A stretch of DNA of 64,000 nucleotides from Nepenthes gracilis (Eukaryota > Streptophyta > Magnoliopsida > Caryophyllales > Nepenthaceae), in contig BSYO01000022.1 in assembly GCA_033239525.1 (NCBI GenBank), positions 8,265,947 to 8,329,946 on the forward strand, given 5' to 3'. The position numbers were made by a program, and so were the translations under genes. Shown here piece by piece: positions 34,788 through 45,522 of this stretch. Position 1 is the first letter of the stretch. Each line of letters opens with the position of its first letter. The notes under the pieces were generated by a model. That model was not told the origin of the DNA. It saw nothing but the letters and a program-made list of their open reading frames with translations, and ran no database searches.

Positions 34788-37440
34788 ATGCCAAAAGGAA
34801 GTTCATATTGTAGGCACAGCTGGTGAAGATCACTTCTTCATGAAATTGTCTAATGTTTTTGTTATTTAGATGCTATGCCTTTAAATGGTTTGAATAGATG
34901 ACTGCATCAATGTTAAAAGAGGCAAACCATAAGTTTAAATTGTAATCATGTTTAATTTGATTATCCAAGAGTTTGCTGAGATTATGTGCTATAAACTAAG
35001 GATTGGGAGGACTTTTGCTTAATCTCCCCCTATATGTTACAAGTAGAAATGCCTATCTTTTTATTTCCATCTTTTTATTTTATTATGATTGTAAATATAG
35101 CTTAATCTGCCTACAATCATCTTTTAGGTTCCGAGGTTTCTTCTGGAAGGCTGCTAGAATTGGTAAGCATTCATTTTTATCTTTTAATTATTCAGAAACA
35201 AATTCATTTTCTCTGCACCAACTCGCTTCATTCATTCCAGTGGTTACGCATCTGATTTGAATTTTTAGTAACTCTTATCTTTTTTGTTATAGAGTAACCT
35301 AGCATGTCATGATATTGTTTTCTTTCAATTGGATTGTTTTAGTTTCTTTCTAATAACAAGGGTGCAGAAGGACCATGCTTTGGCCTTCTAATAGTGGGTT
35401 TGCCCATGCATGGTTTGCCTGATTCATCCTGATCTTTAAAGTTTGATAATCTATATTGTTCTTGCAAAATTGCTTGTTAAGGAATTCTTCTTCATAAGAT
35501 TTTTTGTTCATTGAGATTTAATGGCAGAGAATCCATGAACATAGGAATTTTGTGCATTGGTCGTTCAACTTTCAGGAGTTGTCAAACCATGATGAAAACT
35601 GACCAATGAAGAGGCATGTTTAAAGCTCAGTTAGAATTAAATGAGCTGCCCAATTTTAACAATTTGCATGCTCATCATGGGTGTTCTTTTTAACATACAT
35701 AGGTCTATTAAATATTTAAAATAGCTTGGTGAAGGCTTTGCTATTTTATATCTTATGTAGAGGTGATTTAAATGGTTATGGTTCTTGTCTAACTGAGGTT
35801 TTAGATACAGGAAAACAACTCGTTACTGACCCATTATTGGATTGGAGGTAAATATTACTTACAAATATTCTTTAACTAATTCAAATATTCTTTAATTCTT
35901 TAACTCAGTCAGGATTAAATGAGCTGCCCAATTTTAACAATTTGGATGCTCATCATGGGTGTTCTTTTTAACATACATAGGTCTATTAAATATTTAAAAT
36001 AGCTTGGTGAAGGCTTTGCTATTTTATATCTTATGTAGAGGTGATTTAAATGGTTATGGTTCTTGTCTAACTGAGGTTTTAGATACAGGAAAACAACTCG
36101 TTACTGACCCATTATTGGATTTGAGGTAAATACTACTAACAAATATTCTTTAACTAACTCAAATAAGGATAATGGAAAAGCCTGATGACGTTTTATAAAG
36201 TTCAAAAAAGAGCTTAAGTGGAGCTGGAGCTCTAATTGTTTTACTTAAAGCAGTCCTACCTTATTTTATGTAAGAATGTGAATAAGAGTGTGTGGTTCAA
36301 AGAATGGTTGGACTACATTTAATATTTACTGTATGCCATTTTACTTTGTATTATGTAAGAGATTTTTTTTATTACTCAAATTCATGACTGCCAAATCACA
36401 TGATGATGATTTTACAATTGTGCTAAGACTCTTTTACATGCATATCCATGGAGTTATTAGGGGTGAGTTTTTCTTTGCATTTCGTTGAAATTCTCTCTAT
36501 TGCCTTTGAGTCTGCTAAATTTTCAACCGTCCAGTTTATATATGAATGCGGAAGCAGAACCATCTTTTTTATAAAATGGTAGAACCGGAATTGGAAATTT
36601 TGCCCCTGTGGAAAACAATAGATGGGTAGGAAACCCTAAGCGCTCCTCAGTCAAAAGTTTGGACCCCAAACCTAAATACTTCATGCCCCATGTGACAGAC
36701 CCCTCTGCTCAAACACCTAAGACTCATGTTGATAGTCTTAGAATTCTAAATTTTTATTACATAATTTATATTTACTATATACTTTTTAAAAAATTTCATT
36801 ATTATTATTTTTTCTGTTACTTAATTGGTCTAATATTTGTGTATGATACTATAAATTAATCAGAAGATTTAGGAGTTAATAAGTTGATGAATCATGATGA
36901 TTTGATCATATAATTATAATAAAGTTGTTAAATTTATTATTTAATTACAAGATCCAGGTCCATATAATATATTAGATCTCCATAAGATATCATCATCTTA
37001 ATATATATTAGTATCATATAAATGCATTGATTTTACATTACTTAAAAGCAGAATTCTGCCTTGAACTACCTCCATAGGCATAATTTGCTTACATATTAAA
37101 GCAGGATTAGAAGCAATTTTAAAGTTTCGTCAGAAGTCAGAACTGGAATTCCGAATTCCACTGCTAGTTGTTCTGCCGCCCACCCATCGGAGTGAGTTAT
37201 AGTCGAGTTGTAGGCCAGCTCACGGGGACTCTCGTGCTGCAGGCTCTTGAACTCTGCACACCCACCACCATACTCCGCCGTATTGAATCCATAACAAAAG
37301 AAAAGAAAAGAGTATTCATCTCCTCCTAATGGACACAGGCTGATGCATGCTTGTCTTGTCTTGCTGAAACAGGTGAGCGGTTGAGTCCATGGGTTGCTGT
37401 TGGATGCTTCATGATGGGCGTCTCAACAATTTTCCTCTGA
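34788..37440 (+). CDS. Candidate 45-residue single-span membrane protein, three exons
   Basis: Proposed exons: 34788-34822, 35128-35162 and 37373-37440. Introns are GT-AG (CTG|GTGAAG…TTTTAG|GTTCC and TTG|GTAAGC…GAAACAG|GTGAG). The phases fit at both joints (Trp codon split TG|G, Gly codon split G|GT), giving one continuous frame of 45 codons to TGA at 37438. The start has a favourable context (AACCATGCC). The product is basic at first (MPKGSSYCRHS…), then WFRGFFWKAARIGERLSP, then an uninterrupted hydrophobic stretch ending at the C-terminus (WVAVGCFMMGVSTIFL), so it looks like a tail-anchored protein of an inner membrane or ER. I do not recognise the family. Splicing is inferred. The first exon is the weakest part; the last two support each other through the phase match. 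Confidence 0.5.
35622..36160. repeat. Tandem duplication of about 285 bp
   Basis: GATTAAATGAGCTGCCCAAT-like text at about 35634 recurs at 35912 and stays nearly identical for about 240 bp (…GGTCTATTAAATATTTAAAA…). It lies inside the second intron of the candidate small gene. Confidence 0.92.
36161..37372. other. Remaining intron sequence, nothing recognised
   Basis: AT-rich with a less AT-rich part at 37130-37300; no gene seen. Confidence 0.4.
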
Positions 37441-38308
37441 TGTCGATGCTCAAGTCAGTTTCTTAATGGCTTGCTTTGCTTACATGCCAAGTGTGTTCTC
37501 TAAAAGCATGTTTTCATCAAAGGGCTTGATTATGATTGTTGCCTGAGTTACATATGACATTGATGATGACAACTATAAACAATTATTTTTTTAAAAAAAA
37601 ATTCTAAGATTTTGCCAAATCTTTGGGTGAATTCTTTCTGAAATGGGATGGGTGGAAAAATGATAGAGATTGTAGGTTTTCTTTTAATTATATTTGGCGG
37701 ATATTCTTGAATTATTTTCAGAATAATTTCCGATGACATGATATTTATTTATTTATTTTTGTGTGAGCTTGGTAGTGTAAATATATTTATTAATATGGAA
37801 TAATTGAGAGTGCCCAAAAAAAAATAAGGCAAAAAAATGGTGGTGCAATGTGATAAACTAAGCATGCCCAAGAACTGAATAATTTTCAGATGATGTTTGG
37901 TGAGATGGAATCCCAATTCTCCTTGATATTATTATTAGTTTGATTAATTGGAATTTTAGAATATGAGTCATTATTCTTAAGAAATTATGATTATTAAAAA
38001 ATTTTAAATAATTAGCTCCATAATTAAGTGATAGATGTGACTAAAATTGAGTTCAGATTGGATTATGATTAAATTTAGATGAAATTTTATGGCCGTTAAA
38101 TTGAGTTGGGTTGGATAAAGCTCGGTTGGTTAGATTGAAAGCTTTAACTGTGTTGGTTGACATCTTTTTTTTAGTTTTAGTTTGTTTAATTTATGTTTAT
38201 ATAAAAATATTTAAAAATATATAATGTTTTAAAAATTATAATATTTGTGATAAAATATTATGTTATTATATATTTTAATAAATTTTTTTATATATAAATT
38301 ATTAATAT
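37441..38308. other. 3' flank of the small gene, AT-rich
   Basis: 37441-37560 has the look of a 3' UTR (TTGATTATGATTGTTGCCTG). The rest is AT-rich and empty up to the retroelement. Confidence 0.45.
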
Positions 38309-39418
38309 TGTTGCGTCCTGGATCTCGGGGTCCACGTACAACACAACTGTTTGGGGGTGATGGATCCGGAAAAGGAGAAATTGAGATTAGATTTTTACGT
38401 AGAAAACCTCCTTTGAATGAGGAGGAAAAATCACGAGACTCTGGGCCTTTCGAAATACTTTACTATGAGATGTAAGTCTTTACAAAGTACAAGTGTTTAG
38501 GATAGATTTCTTCCTTGTCTCTTGACTTATGATTCCCTCATTAGGGACTTTTTTCATTGGGAAGCTTTGTCACTCTTCCACTTCTTATTTGGAAGAGAGG
38601 GAGAAAGAGCTATGGGAGAGTTGAAATCCTTTCTTGTCTTTCTCGCTGGGGTGAGCCGGGAAAAGAAGACTTTTTCTTTTAGGGTGAGTGGGAAGGAAAT
38701 GGCCGAAAAAGTCCCCTAGGTAAGAGCCTTTGCTGAGTATTTATAGGGGAAGACGTGCCGTTAGGGAGGAGACACGTGGCAGCCAACGGGCGGCCGAAAG
38801 GCTGTCCACTGTCTTACTGGCCTCATTTAATACTGTTGACGTGTGCAAGACAGCACGCGGCAGGCGTCGCGGGTAGGGCCTAAGCGTGTCAGGCGTGTAG
38901 GTCCTAGGCGTCAGTCTTGACTTGACTATGCGTGTCCTGTGGAGACGGTGTCTGGCAGTGGTTGCAAGTTCCTTGGGAATCGGCGAGGTCGCTTAGCTGA
39001 CGTTCTCGACCGTGTATGAGATAGTCCTCGTCCTTGCGTGGCGTGCCTTGTTGTTTTGTGGCTTCGAGGATTCATTGGAAAAGGCAACCCTCGAGGGGTC
39101 TTTGGACTTTTGTGGAGGGTCCTCGAGTCTCTTCTTGATTTCTTGGACTGATTGGTGGGTTGGTGGAGCTTCTGGGAGTTCTTGGGCTTTTTCTTCTTGT
39201 CCTCGTGTCAAGATATCATTAGTGATGTCCTTGAGCCCCTTATGGCCAAAGGGGGCCTCTCGGATCTTCGTTGTAACTTTGATTCTCGGGACACTTGTCG
39301 GTATTTTGGAGCCTCTAGGGCCGTCCAGCTCTCTTGGTTCGTGGACGAATTCTTGGACTTTTTACCTGGGCCTTTTCTTTGGGTCGTGTTTTATGGGCCC
39401 TTACATTGCGGCCCAACA
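38309..39418 (-). repeat. 3' LTR
   Basis: TGTTGCGTCCTGGATCTCGG … TTGCGGCCCAACA in plus orientation; partner of 43925-45034. Perfect TGTTG/CAACA ends. Confidence 0.93.
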
Positions 39419-39437
39419 TAGCCCCCCATGCCAAAGG
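39419..39437 (-). other. Polypurine tract
   Basis: On the minus strand GGCATGGGGGGCTA directly precedes the 3' LTR. The same GCATGGGGGCTAG text precedes the LTR at 50636. Confidence 0.8.
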
Positions 39438-39789
39438 GTTCGAGGTCCTCGTCCGTTTGGCATGAAGTCGCTGCTCTTCTAGGGACGCTGGCCTCTTTTT
39501 GCTCAAGTTTGTCCGCGCGTGTGTTGTAGCTCAAAAAGGACGTTCTTGAGTGCGCAGGAGCATGACAGTCCGTGTCTTGGCTTAGGCTTTTCGCAGCGTA
39601 CGTGCTAGGCTTAGTGGGGGATCGTTCCAGGACTTCTTTTGAGTCTGAGACCTTTTCCACACCACCGTTTGGACTTCTGTAGGGCATTAAATGCTGAAGT
39701 GACGCGCTGACAGGTGTATTGGGAAGGTAAGGCCATCATTCTTTTGAATGGCCGGGTGACGCATGGCAAGGGTAATGAGTGCGCCTTTT

Positions 39790-39812
39790 TGAATTTGAAG
39801 GATATTTAAATG
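39790..39812 (+). promoter_or_regulatory. TATA-like box for the opposite-strand gene
   Basis: GGATATTTAAATGCC lies about 110 bp before the ATG at 39911. It suggests that the plus-strand gene has its own promoter rather than using the LTR. Confidence 0.45.
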
Positions 39813-39910
39813 CCTTCTCGTCCCAATTCTTCATCTTTGTGTACGCCTTTCGTTTCCTCCTTCAAGTGTCGAGATTTTCTATACTTTTCTGTCTTCGCTT
39901 TTCGACGTCG

Positions 39911-42030
39911 ATGGCGCCTGGAGTGAGGGATATTGCCTCCACGATGACGCTTGACAGGCTTGCGGAGATTCGAGCACGATATCGGATCCCTGAGTCCACA
40001 GCCATGATGATTCCCGAGTCGTACGATAGGGCGTGGTGCCCCAGGATGGCTTCATCACTGTCTACGAAGTCCACCTCAAAGGTGAGCTACGGTTTCCTGT
40101 GGCAGAGGAGCTTTATGACATTATGAGGGCACTCGGGGTCCCCTTCGCAAGGCTCCAGCCGAATGCAATAAGGTACTGGTATCCTTGTGCGTTTCTTTCC
40201 GGTGCCAGAAAAAGCTCTTGAATGCCCTTACGGTCAAGGTTATGTTTCGTTTTACACATAACCTTGACTGGATTACAATGACCCACCGCCCGGATTTTTC
40301 GCTAATGTGTGGGGGGAATCCGGACTCCACGAAGCGATGGAAGGATAAGTTCTTCTTCATTGGCGTTCACGGGCATTGGGTCGTACCCTTTAAATGGGGG
40401 AAGGTGGCCAGCCAGTATAACTCCGATCCTTCGAAGGAGGACAGGGAGAGCGTGAAGGAGTTCACGGACTTGGTGTTAGCCAATCTGGGAAGCTTCCACC
40501 TGGATAAGCGCAATATCTGGCTGTCGTCCGAGAAATTTGAGGAAGCCAAGTGGGGACCACGGGCCGAGGCCTCTGCTGTCACTCCTCCCGAGAAGTCCAA
40601 GAAAAAGAGACCGAGGAGGAGAGCGGGGACACTGAGGATTGGGAGTCCTGCTGACCGCTCGGAAAAGAACCTTCTGGCCGAGAGTTCGAACGCCAGCCGG
40701 TTGTTGTTGAGCTCCCTTCCAGTGATGATGACGATGGTGACGATTTAAACACCAGTGATTTGAGCGATGATGACGTGATTGCTCCTCTGCTTAAGAGGTC
40801 GAGGACTCGTACCTTACCAGGGTCCTCGGCGTCTGAAGGTCTCGCCTTCACTTCCACTGCTAATCCCCTTATTGAGTCCTCGGGCGTGATTGTACAGATT
40901 GTGGAACTCCCAGACGTCCAGCCCCCCAGTGATAATTCTGTTCCTGGAGCTCCCGTTGATTTGCTTGGTGATGTCTCGGATAGGATTGATTACCCTTCTG
41001 AGGACATAGGAGGCGGGGACTCCGTCATGGATGCTGAGAGGGGAATGATGGCTGAGACGATCTGAGAGGTGGTAGAGGTCGAGGAGTTAGGCGTCGATGA
41101 CCTGATGTCCCTTGATTCCTCTGAGCAGCCCATTGCAGCCCCTGCTGATCAGCCGTCCGAGCTTCCTAGGGACGCTGATTTTGAGCCGGGCTCTTCGGTG
41201 CCTTTTATAGTTGCGGAGCCTGTGCCTGAGGTGGCGCTTATGGCGCCTGGGGGCAATCCGCGGGAATCCGACGTCCCTGGGGATGCCAGTGTTAAGGCAG
41301 GCTCTTCAGTGCCTTTTATAGCTGCGGAGCTTGTGCCTGAGGGGGCGCTTGCGGCGCCTGGGAGAGACCCGCGGGAGCCCGAGACTTCTGGGGAGTGTGA
41401 CATAGGGAACGATTCCCTTGTTTCTAAGGTAACCCACTGTTTCTCCTTTTGCCTTGCTTCCGGTTGCTCGTGTTTTGATGAGTTTTTCTGTTGCAGCTTT
41501 AGGGTCTGATTGGAGGCTTTAATGAGCTGGTGGGAGAGATCGCCCAGTCCCGCTCGAAAATGGGGTCCTTGAGGGCCGCTCGAGAAGCTGCGCAGTGGGC
41601 CGAAGCGGAGTTGGCTGAAGCAGGGGGGGAGATTTCCTCTTTGAAGGATACTGTCAAGCTTCTACGGCTTCAGCAGGGCCTTCTTCGAGACAGGGTCCTT
41701 CGCCTTGAAGAGAGGCTGAGGACGTCCGTGCAGATTGCAGAGATGGCCCCAATATTGGACAAGAAGTACTGGGATGGCATTCGCATGTACCGCCGGGTAT
41801 TGCGACTGATCCGCTCACGGTTTCCTGTTGCTGTCCTCGATCCCAAGAACGCTAGTGCCCTAAGCGCAGAGGATTTATACGACGTTGCTGGGAGGCATTT
41901 CCCTAGGCCTTCTCGGGCAGGGCCTGAAGGTGAACCTCTTACGCCCGAGGAGCCAGTTCTGGCGGACCAGGCAGGGTCTTCAGGAGCTCAAGAGGCTCAA
42001 GGAGAAAGGAGTCAAGAGGCGCCCCCTTGA
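39911..42030 (+). pseudogene. Opposite-strand gene of the gypsy element (Transposase_28-like plus coiled coil)
   Basis: Exon 1 runs from ATG 39911 to 41428 and exon 2 from 41503 to the TGA at 42028-42030. The intron has GT…AG ends (TCTAAG|GTAACC…CTTTAG|GGTCTG) and joins the frames exactly. The N-terminal 200 residues (…LAEIRARYRIP…, …DGFITVYEVHLKGELRFP…, …FARLQPNAIRYW…, …FFIGVHGHWVVPFKW…) resemble the plant family Pfam calls 'putative gypsy type transposon' (Transposase_28). A basic stretch (KSKKKRPRRR), an acidic Pro/Ser-rich middle with an 'SSVPFI(V/A)AE' repeat, and a coiled coil (…AEAELAEAGGEISSLK…LEERL…) follow. Frame changes near 40030, 40170 and 40745 and a TGA near 41063 break this copy. 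The function is unknown; 'transposase' is only a family name. Confidence 0.75.
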
Positions 42031-42077
42031 TATTTTGTTTCTTTTATTACTTTGTCACACATTGTACATGAATTTAT

Positions 42078-42092
42078 TTTTATGAATAAAAC
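42078..42092 (+). terminator. Polyadenylation signal of the opposite-strand gene
   Basis: ATGAATAAAACTTG about 50 bp after the stop codon, in a T-rich 3' UTR-like context. Confidence 0.55.
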
Positions 42093-42310
42093 TTGTCCTT
42101 TAATGGACTTTTTGACCTGTTTGTACAAGTGTTGTTCTTCTCTTCTCTCTTTCTCTCTCTTTTTGTGGCGCGATGCACAGTGCCTTACTCTTAGCTTTGA
42201 GTGTGTGATCTCCTTAGGATTCTTAGCCTTTTAATTTCTCGGGTTTGAGCGTGTGATCCTTTTAGGATCCTCTAGCTTTTTAACCTTTTGACCTCTCGGG
42301 TTTTTCGGCG

Positions 42311-42482
42311 TTGGAGTTCGGCCTCTGGGGCCGCTTAGTCACAGCCGAGTTTTTGGAGTTCGACCTCTGGGGCCGCTCGGTCTCAGCCTAGTTTTTGGAG
42401 TCCGACCTCTGGGGCCGCTTGATCACAGCCGAGTTTTTGGAGTCCGACCTCTGGGGCCGCTCGGTTACAGCCGAGTTTTTGG
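42311..42482. repeat. 42-bp tandem repeat, four units
   Basis: GGAGTYCGRCCTCTGGGGCC begins at 42313, 42355, 42397 and 42439, each followed by GCT…CAGCC(G/T)AGTTTTT. It lies between the converging gag and plus-strand gene. Just left (42190-42300) a unit of about 55 bp (GTGTGATC…TTAGGAT) occurs twice. Confidence 0.92.
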
Positions 42483-42799
42483 CTTTGAGTTGTGAGTTGC
42501 CTTGTTGTTGATGAGGGGGTGTGAGAACACTTCATAATAGACACAATGAAGGGATGTTTTTATTGATGTACACGTGTTACATTACATGGCCTCCAGGGCC
42601 CTTTTAAGTCCTTACGTTACATCAGTTCGCGCGCTTGGGTCTTCATGCTTCTCTTTGCCATTCCCTTGGTCCTCCTGAGAATTACGTTCAGCGCTGGCCT
42701 CGCCGGTATTGACGCCCCCAGCGGGTGGTCAAGCGTGCTTCGCGGTATTGGCGCCATTAGCGGGGGGTCAGGTATGTTTTGCGCCCATTATGGCTTTGC

Positions 42800-43870
42800 C
42801 TTTGGAGCGGCGCGTCCGGTTGCGTCCCGCTGCTTACGGGGCCATGCCCGGTCGTGGCAGGAAGCGGTCAAGATAGCCTTCCATTACCAACCGCTCGATC
42901 TTCGCCTGGAGCTTTGTGCAGTCCTCGGTATCATGGCTGCGGCTGCAGTGGTAATGACAATACTCCCATTGGTCGCCTCCCTCTAGATTATTCAGCGCTT
43001 TGGGCCATCTCAGGAACTCTTCGTCCCTGATCTGCCTCAGGATGTTGGTGAGGGACTCAGTGAGAGCAAGTGGGCCTGAGGGCCCATTTCTTCCAAGGAC
43101 CATCCGTTCGGGTTCTCTTTGCCCTAAGGTCCATGGGTCTTCCTTGGGCGCATTTCTTCCGTTACAACCGGGCCGATCTTCGCCCGGAGCTTCGTGCGCC
43201 CCTCGGTATCATGGGCTGGCCATTGCCGGCAGTGGTAATGGCAATACTCTACTTGGTCGCCTCCTCGGATTCTTGCCGCCTTGGGCCATCTCAGGAACTC
43301 TTCGTCCCTGATCTGCCTCAGGATGTTGGTGAGGGACTCAGTGAGAGCAAGTGGGCCTGAGGGCCCATTTCTTCCAAGGACCATCCGTTCGGGTTCTCTT
43401 TGCCCGGGCGGTCCATGGGTCTTCCTTCGGGCGCCAGCCCTTCTTTTTCCTTCCCCTATCCTCGGGGACAGGGGGTCTTCTCGTCCTGTTGGCTGGCTCG
43501 TTTCGTCGGTTTTGGATTCGAAGACCGTCTTCCAGAGCCTCTTGAGCCCCTTCTTCGTTGGGGCTTGGCTCATGGACTTTTTTCTGTTGAGGTAGTCCTT
43601 CAATTCGCCAGGAGCTTGCGCCGCTTGTTGCCTCTGGGGCACTGCTGGACGCGAGCTCTTGGGGTGCGCACCCTATACTGCTCGTCCACCCTCTCGCGGA
43701 GGGTACGGACGGCTCTTGAAAGGCTGTCCACCTTCTGTACTAGCTTGTGCACACTAGTACCGGGACTGCCACTCATCCTCCTGCCTGATGGGAGGCACCT
43801 GTCGAAGTGTTCCACCTCTCTGGTGGACATCGTGTCTTGTCTGCTCACCATCTTCGGGCGCTCCGCTGTT
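42800..43870 (-). pseudogene. gag of the non-autonomous gypsy element, with duplicated C-terminal part
   Basis: N-terminal part at 43851-43600 (MVSRQDTMSTREVEHF…, a helical stretch …VQKVDSLSRAVRTLRERVDE…), then after a frame change 43642-43124 and again 42834-43103. The C-terminal module, …LTESLTNILRQIRDEEFLRWPK… followed by a Cys/His motif, is present twice in tandem, 281 bp apart. The downstream copy keeps YCHYHCSRSHDTEDC, the upstream one has an altered version (YCHYHCRQWPAHDTEGR). Such Cys/His motifs bind nucleic acid in gag. The capsid core (F..TLKG) is missing, so gag is internally deleted. Confidence 0.75.
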
Positions 43871-43903
43871 GTAGGAGGGTAGGAAGCTATGAGCCTTTTG
43901 TCA

Positions 43904-43924
43904 GCTTCCTACAGACGGCGCCAA
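43904..43924 (-). other. Primer-binding site
   Basis: Minus strand TTGGCGCCGTCTGTAGGAAG directly after the LTR. Confidence 0.85.
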
Positions 43925-45034
43925 TGTTGCGTCCTGGATCTCGGGGTCCACGTGCAACACAACTATTTGGGGGTGATGGATGCAAAGAGGGAGAAATTGA
44001 GACTAGATTTTTACATGAAAAACTTCCTTTGAATGAGGAGGAAAAACCACGAGGCTCTGGGCCTTTCGAAATGCTTCACTATGAGATGTAAGTTTTTATA
44101 AAGTACAAGTGTTTAGGATAGATTCCTTTCTTGTCTCTTGACTTATGATTCCCTCCTTAGGAACTTCTTTTGTTGGGAAGCTTTGTCACTCTTCCACTTC
44201 TTCTTATCTGGAAGAGAGGGAGAAAGAGCTATGGGAGAGTTGAAATCCTTTCTTGTCTCTCGCTGGGGTGAGCCGGAAAAAGAAGACTTTTCTTCTGGGG
44301 TGAGTGGAAAGGAAATGGCCGAAAAAGTCCCCTAGGCAAGAGCCTTTGCTGAGTATTTATAGGGAAAAACGTGTCGTTGGGGAGGAGACACGTGGCAGCC
44401 AACGGGCGGCCGAGAGGCTGTCCACTGTCTCACTGGCCTCATTTAATGCTGCTGACGTGTGTTGGACAGCACGCGACAGGCGCCTCTGGTAGGGCCTAAG
44501 CGTGTCAGGCGTGTAGACCCTAGGCGTCAGTCTTGACTTGACTAGGCGTGCCCTGTGGTGATGACGTCTGGCAGTGGTTATAAGTTCCTTGGGAATCGGC
44601 GAGATCGCTTAGCTGGCGTTCTCAGTCGTGCATGAGATAGTCCTCGTTATTGCGTGGCGTGCCTTGTTGCTTTGTGGCTTCGAGGATTCGTTGGAAAAGG
44701 CAGCCCTCGATGGGTCTTTGGACCTTTGTGGAGGGTCCTCGAGTCTCTTCTTGATTTTTCGGACTGATTGGTGGCTTTGAGGAGCTTCTGGGGGTTCTCG
44801 GACTTTTTCTTCTTGTCATCGTGTCAGGATATCATTAGTGATGTCCTTGAGCCCCTTATGGCCAAAGGAGGCCTCTCGCACCTTTGTTGTAACTTTGGTT
44901 CTCGGGACACTTGCCGGTATTTTGGAGCCTCTAGGACCATCCAGCTCTCTTGGTTCGTGGACGAATTCTTAGACTTTTTATCTGGGCCTTTCCTTTGGGC
45001 CGTATTTTATGAGCCCTTATATTGCGGCCCAACA
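43925..45034 (-). repeat. 5' LTR
   Basis: 1110 bp, TGTTG…CAACA ends; partner of 38309-39418, with differences such as GGATCCGGAAAAGG versus GGATGCAAAGAGG near the ends. Confidence 0.93.
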
Positions 45035-45039
45035 AATAG

Positions 45040-45522
45040 ATAAAAATATAGTGTATTAAAATATCTTTTTAAATTTAATATTAAAAATATAATATATTTA
45101 TAAAAAAAAATTGTAATTGAGACTGAATTAAAATGGATACATTTACTTGTAATTATATTTAATACATATAATTATTAAATTTAATTTTATAATTTTATCT
45201 ATTTATATTATTATATATTAATTAAATATTATAAAATTTTAAATTGATAAAACGTTCTAATTTTAATCAAATTTAATAATTATTATGTATTTATTTTTAA
45301 AGTTTACAAAACAGATATTTCCAATCAGTGGATGGCTGGCTGGCTGTCTACCGTCAGAAGGTGACTAGCTGGCCATGGCTTTTTAGTTTTTTTAAATCAA
45401 ATTAAATAATATAATATTTATTCTTATTTTGGACAAAACTTCATAATTTTTTTTTTAGTTTTGAGAACAATTTTGCATACAAAATTTATTTATATCATTT
45501 GTAAATGGCTGTTTCCTCTACT
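45040..45522. other. AT-rich DNA
   Basis: Nothing recognised. Confidence 0.6.

Larger units (their letters stand above)
38309..45034 (-). mobile_element. Non-autonomous gypsy element: gag plus opposite-strand gene, no pol
   Basis: Two LTRs of equal length (1110 bp) bound it; target repeats are AATAT (38304-38308) and AATAG (45035-45039), one mismatch. The PBS lies next to the right LTR and the polypurine tract next to the left one, so the element is on the minus strand. Inside, gag remains (about 42800-43870, minus). Protease, RT, RNase H and integrase are absent. Instead a two-exon gene occupies 39911-42030 on the plus strand. The LTRs look roughly nine-tenths identical, so it is much younger than the element at 1-7376. 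Mobility would need proteins from another Tat element. Confidence 0.9.
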
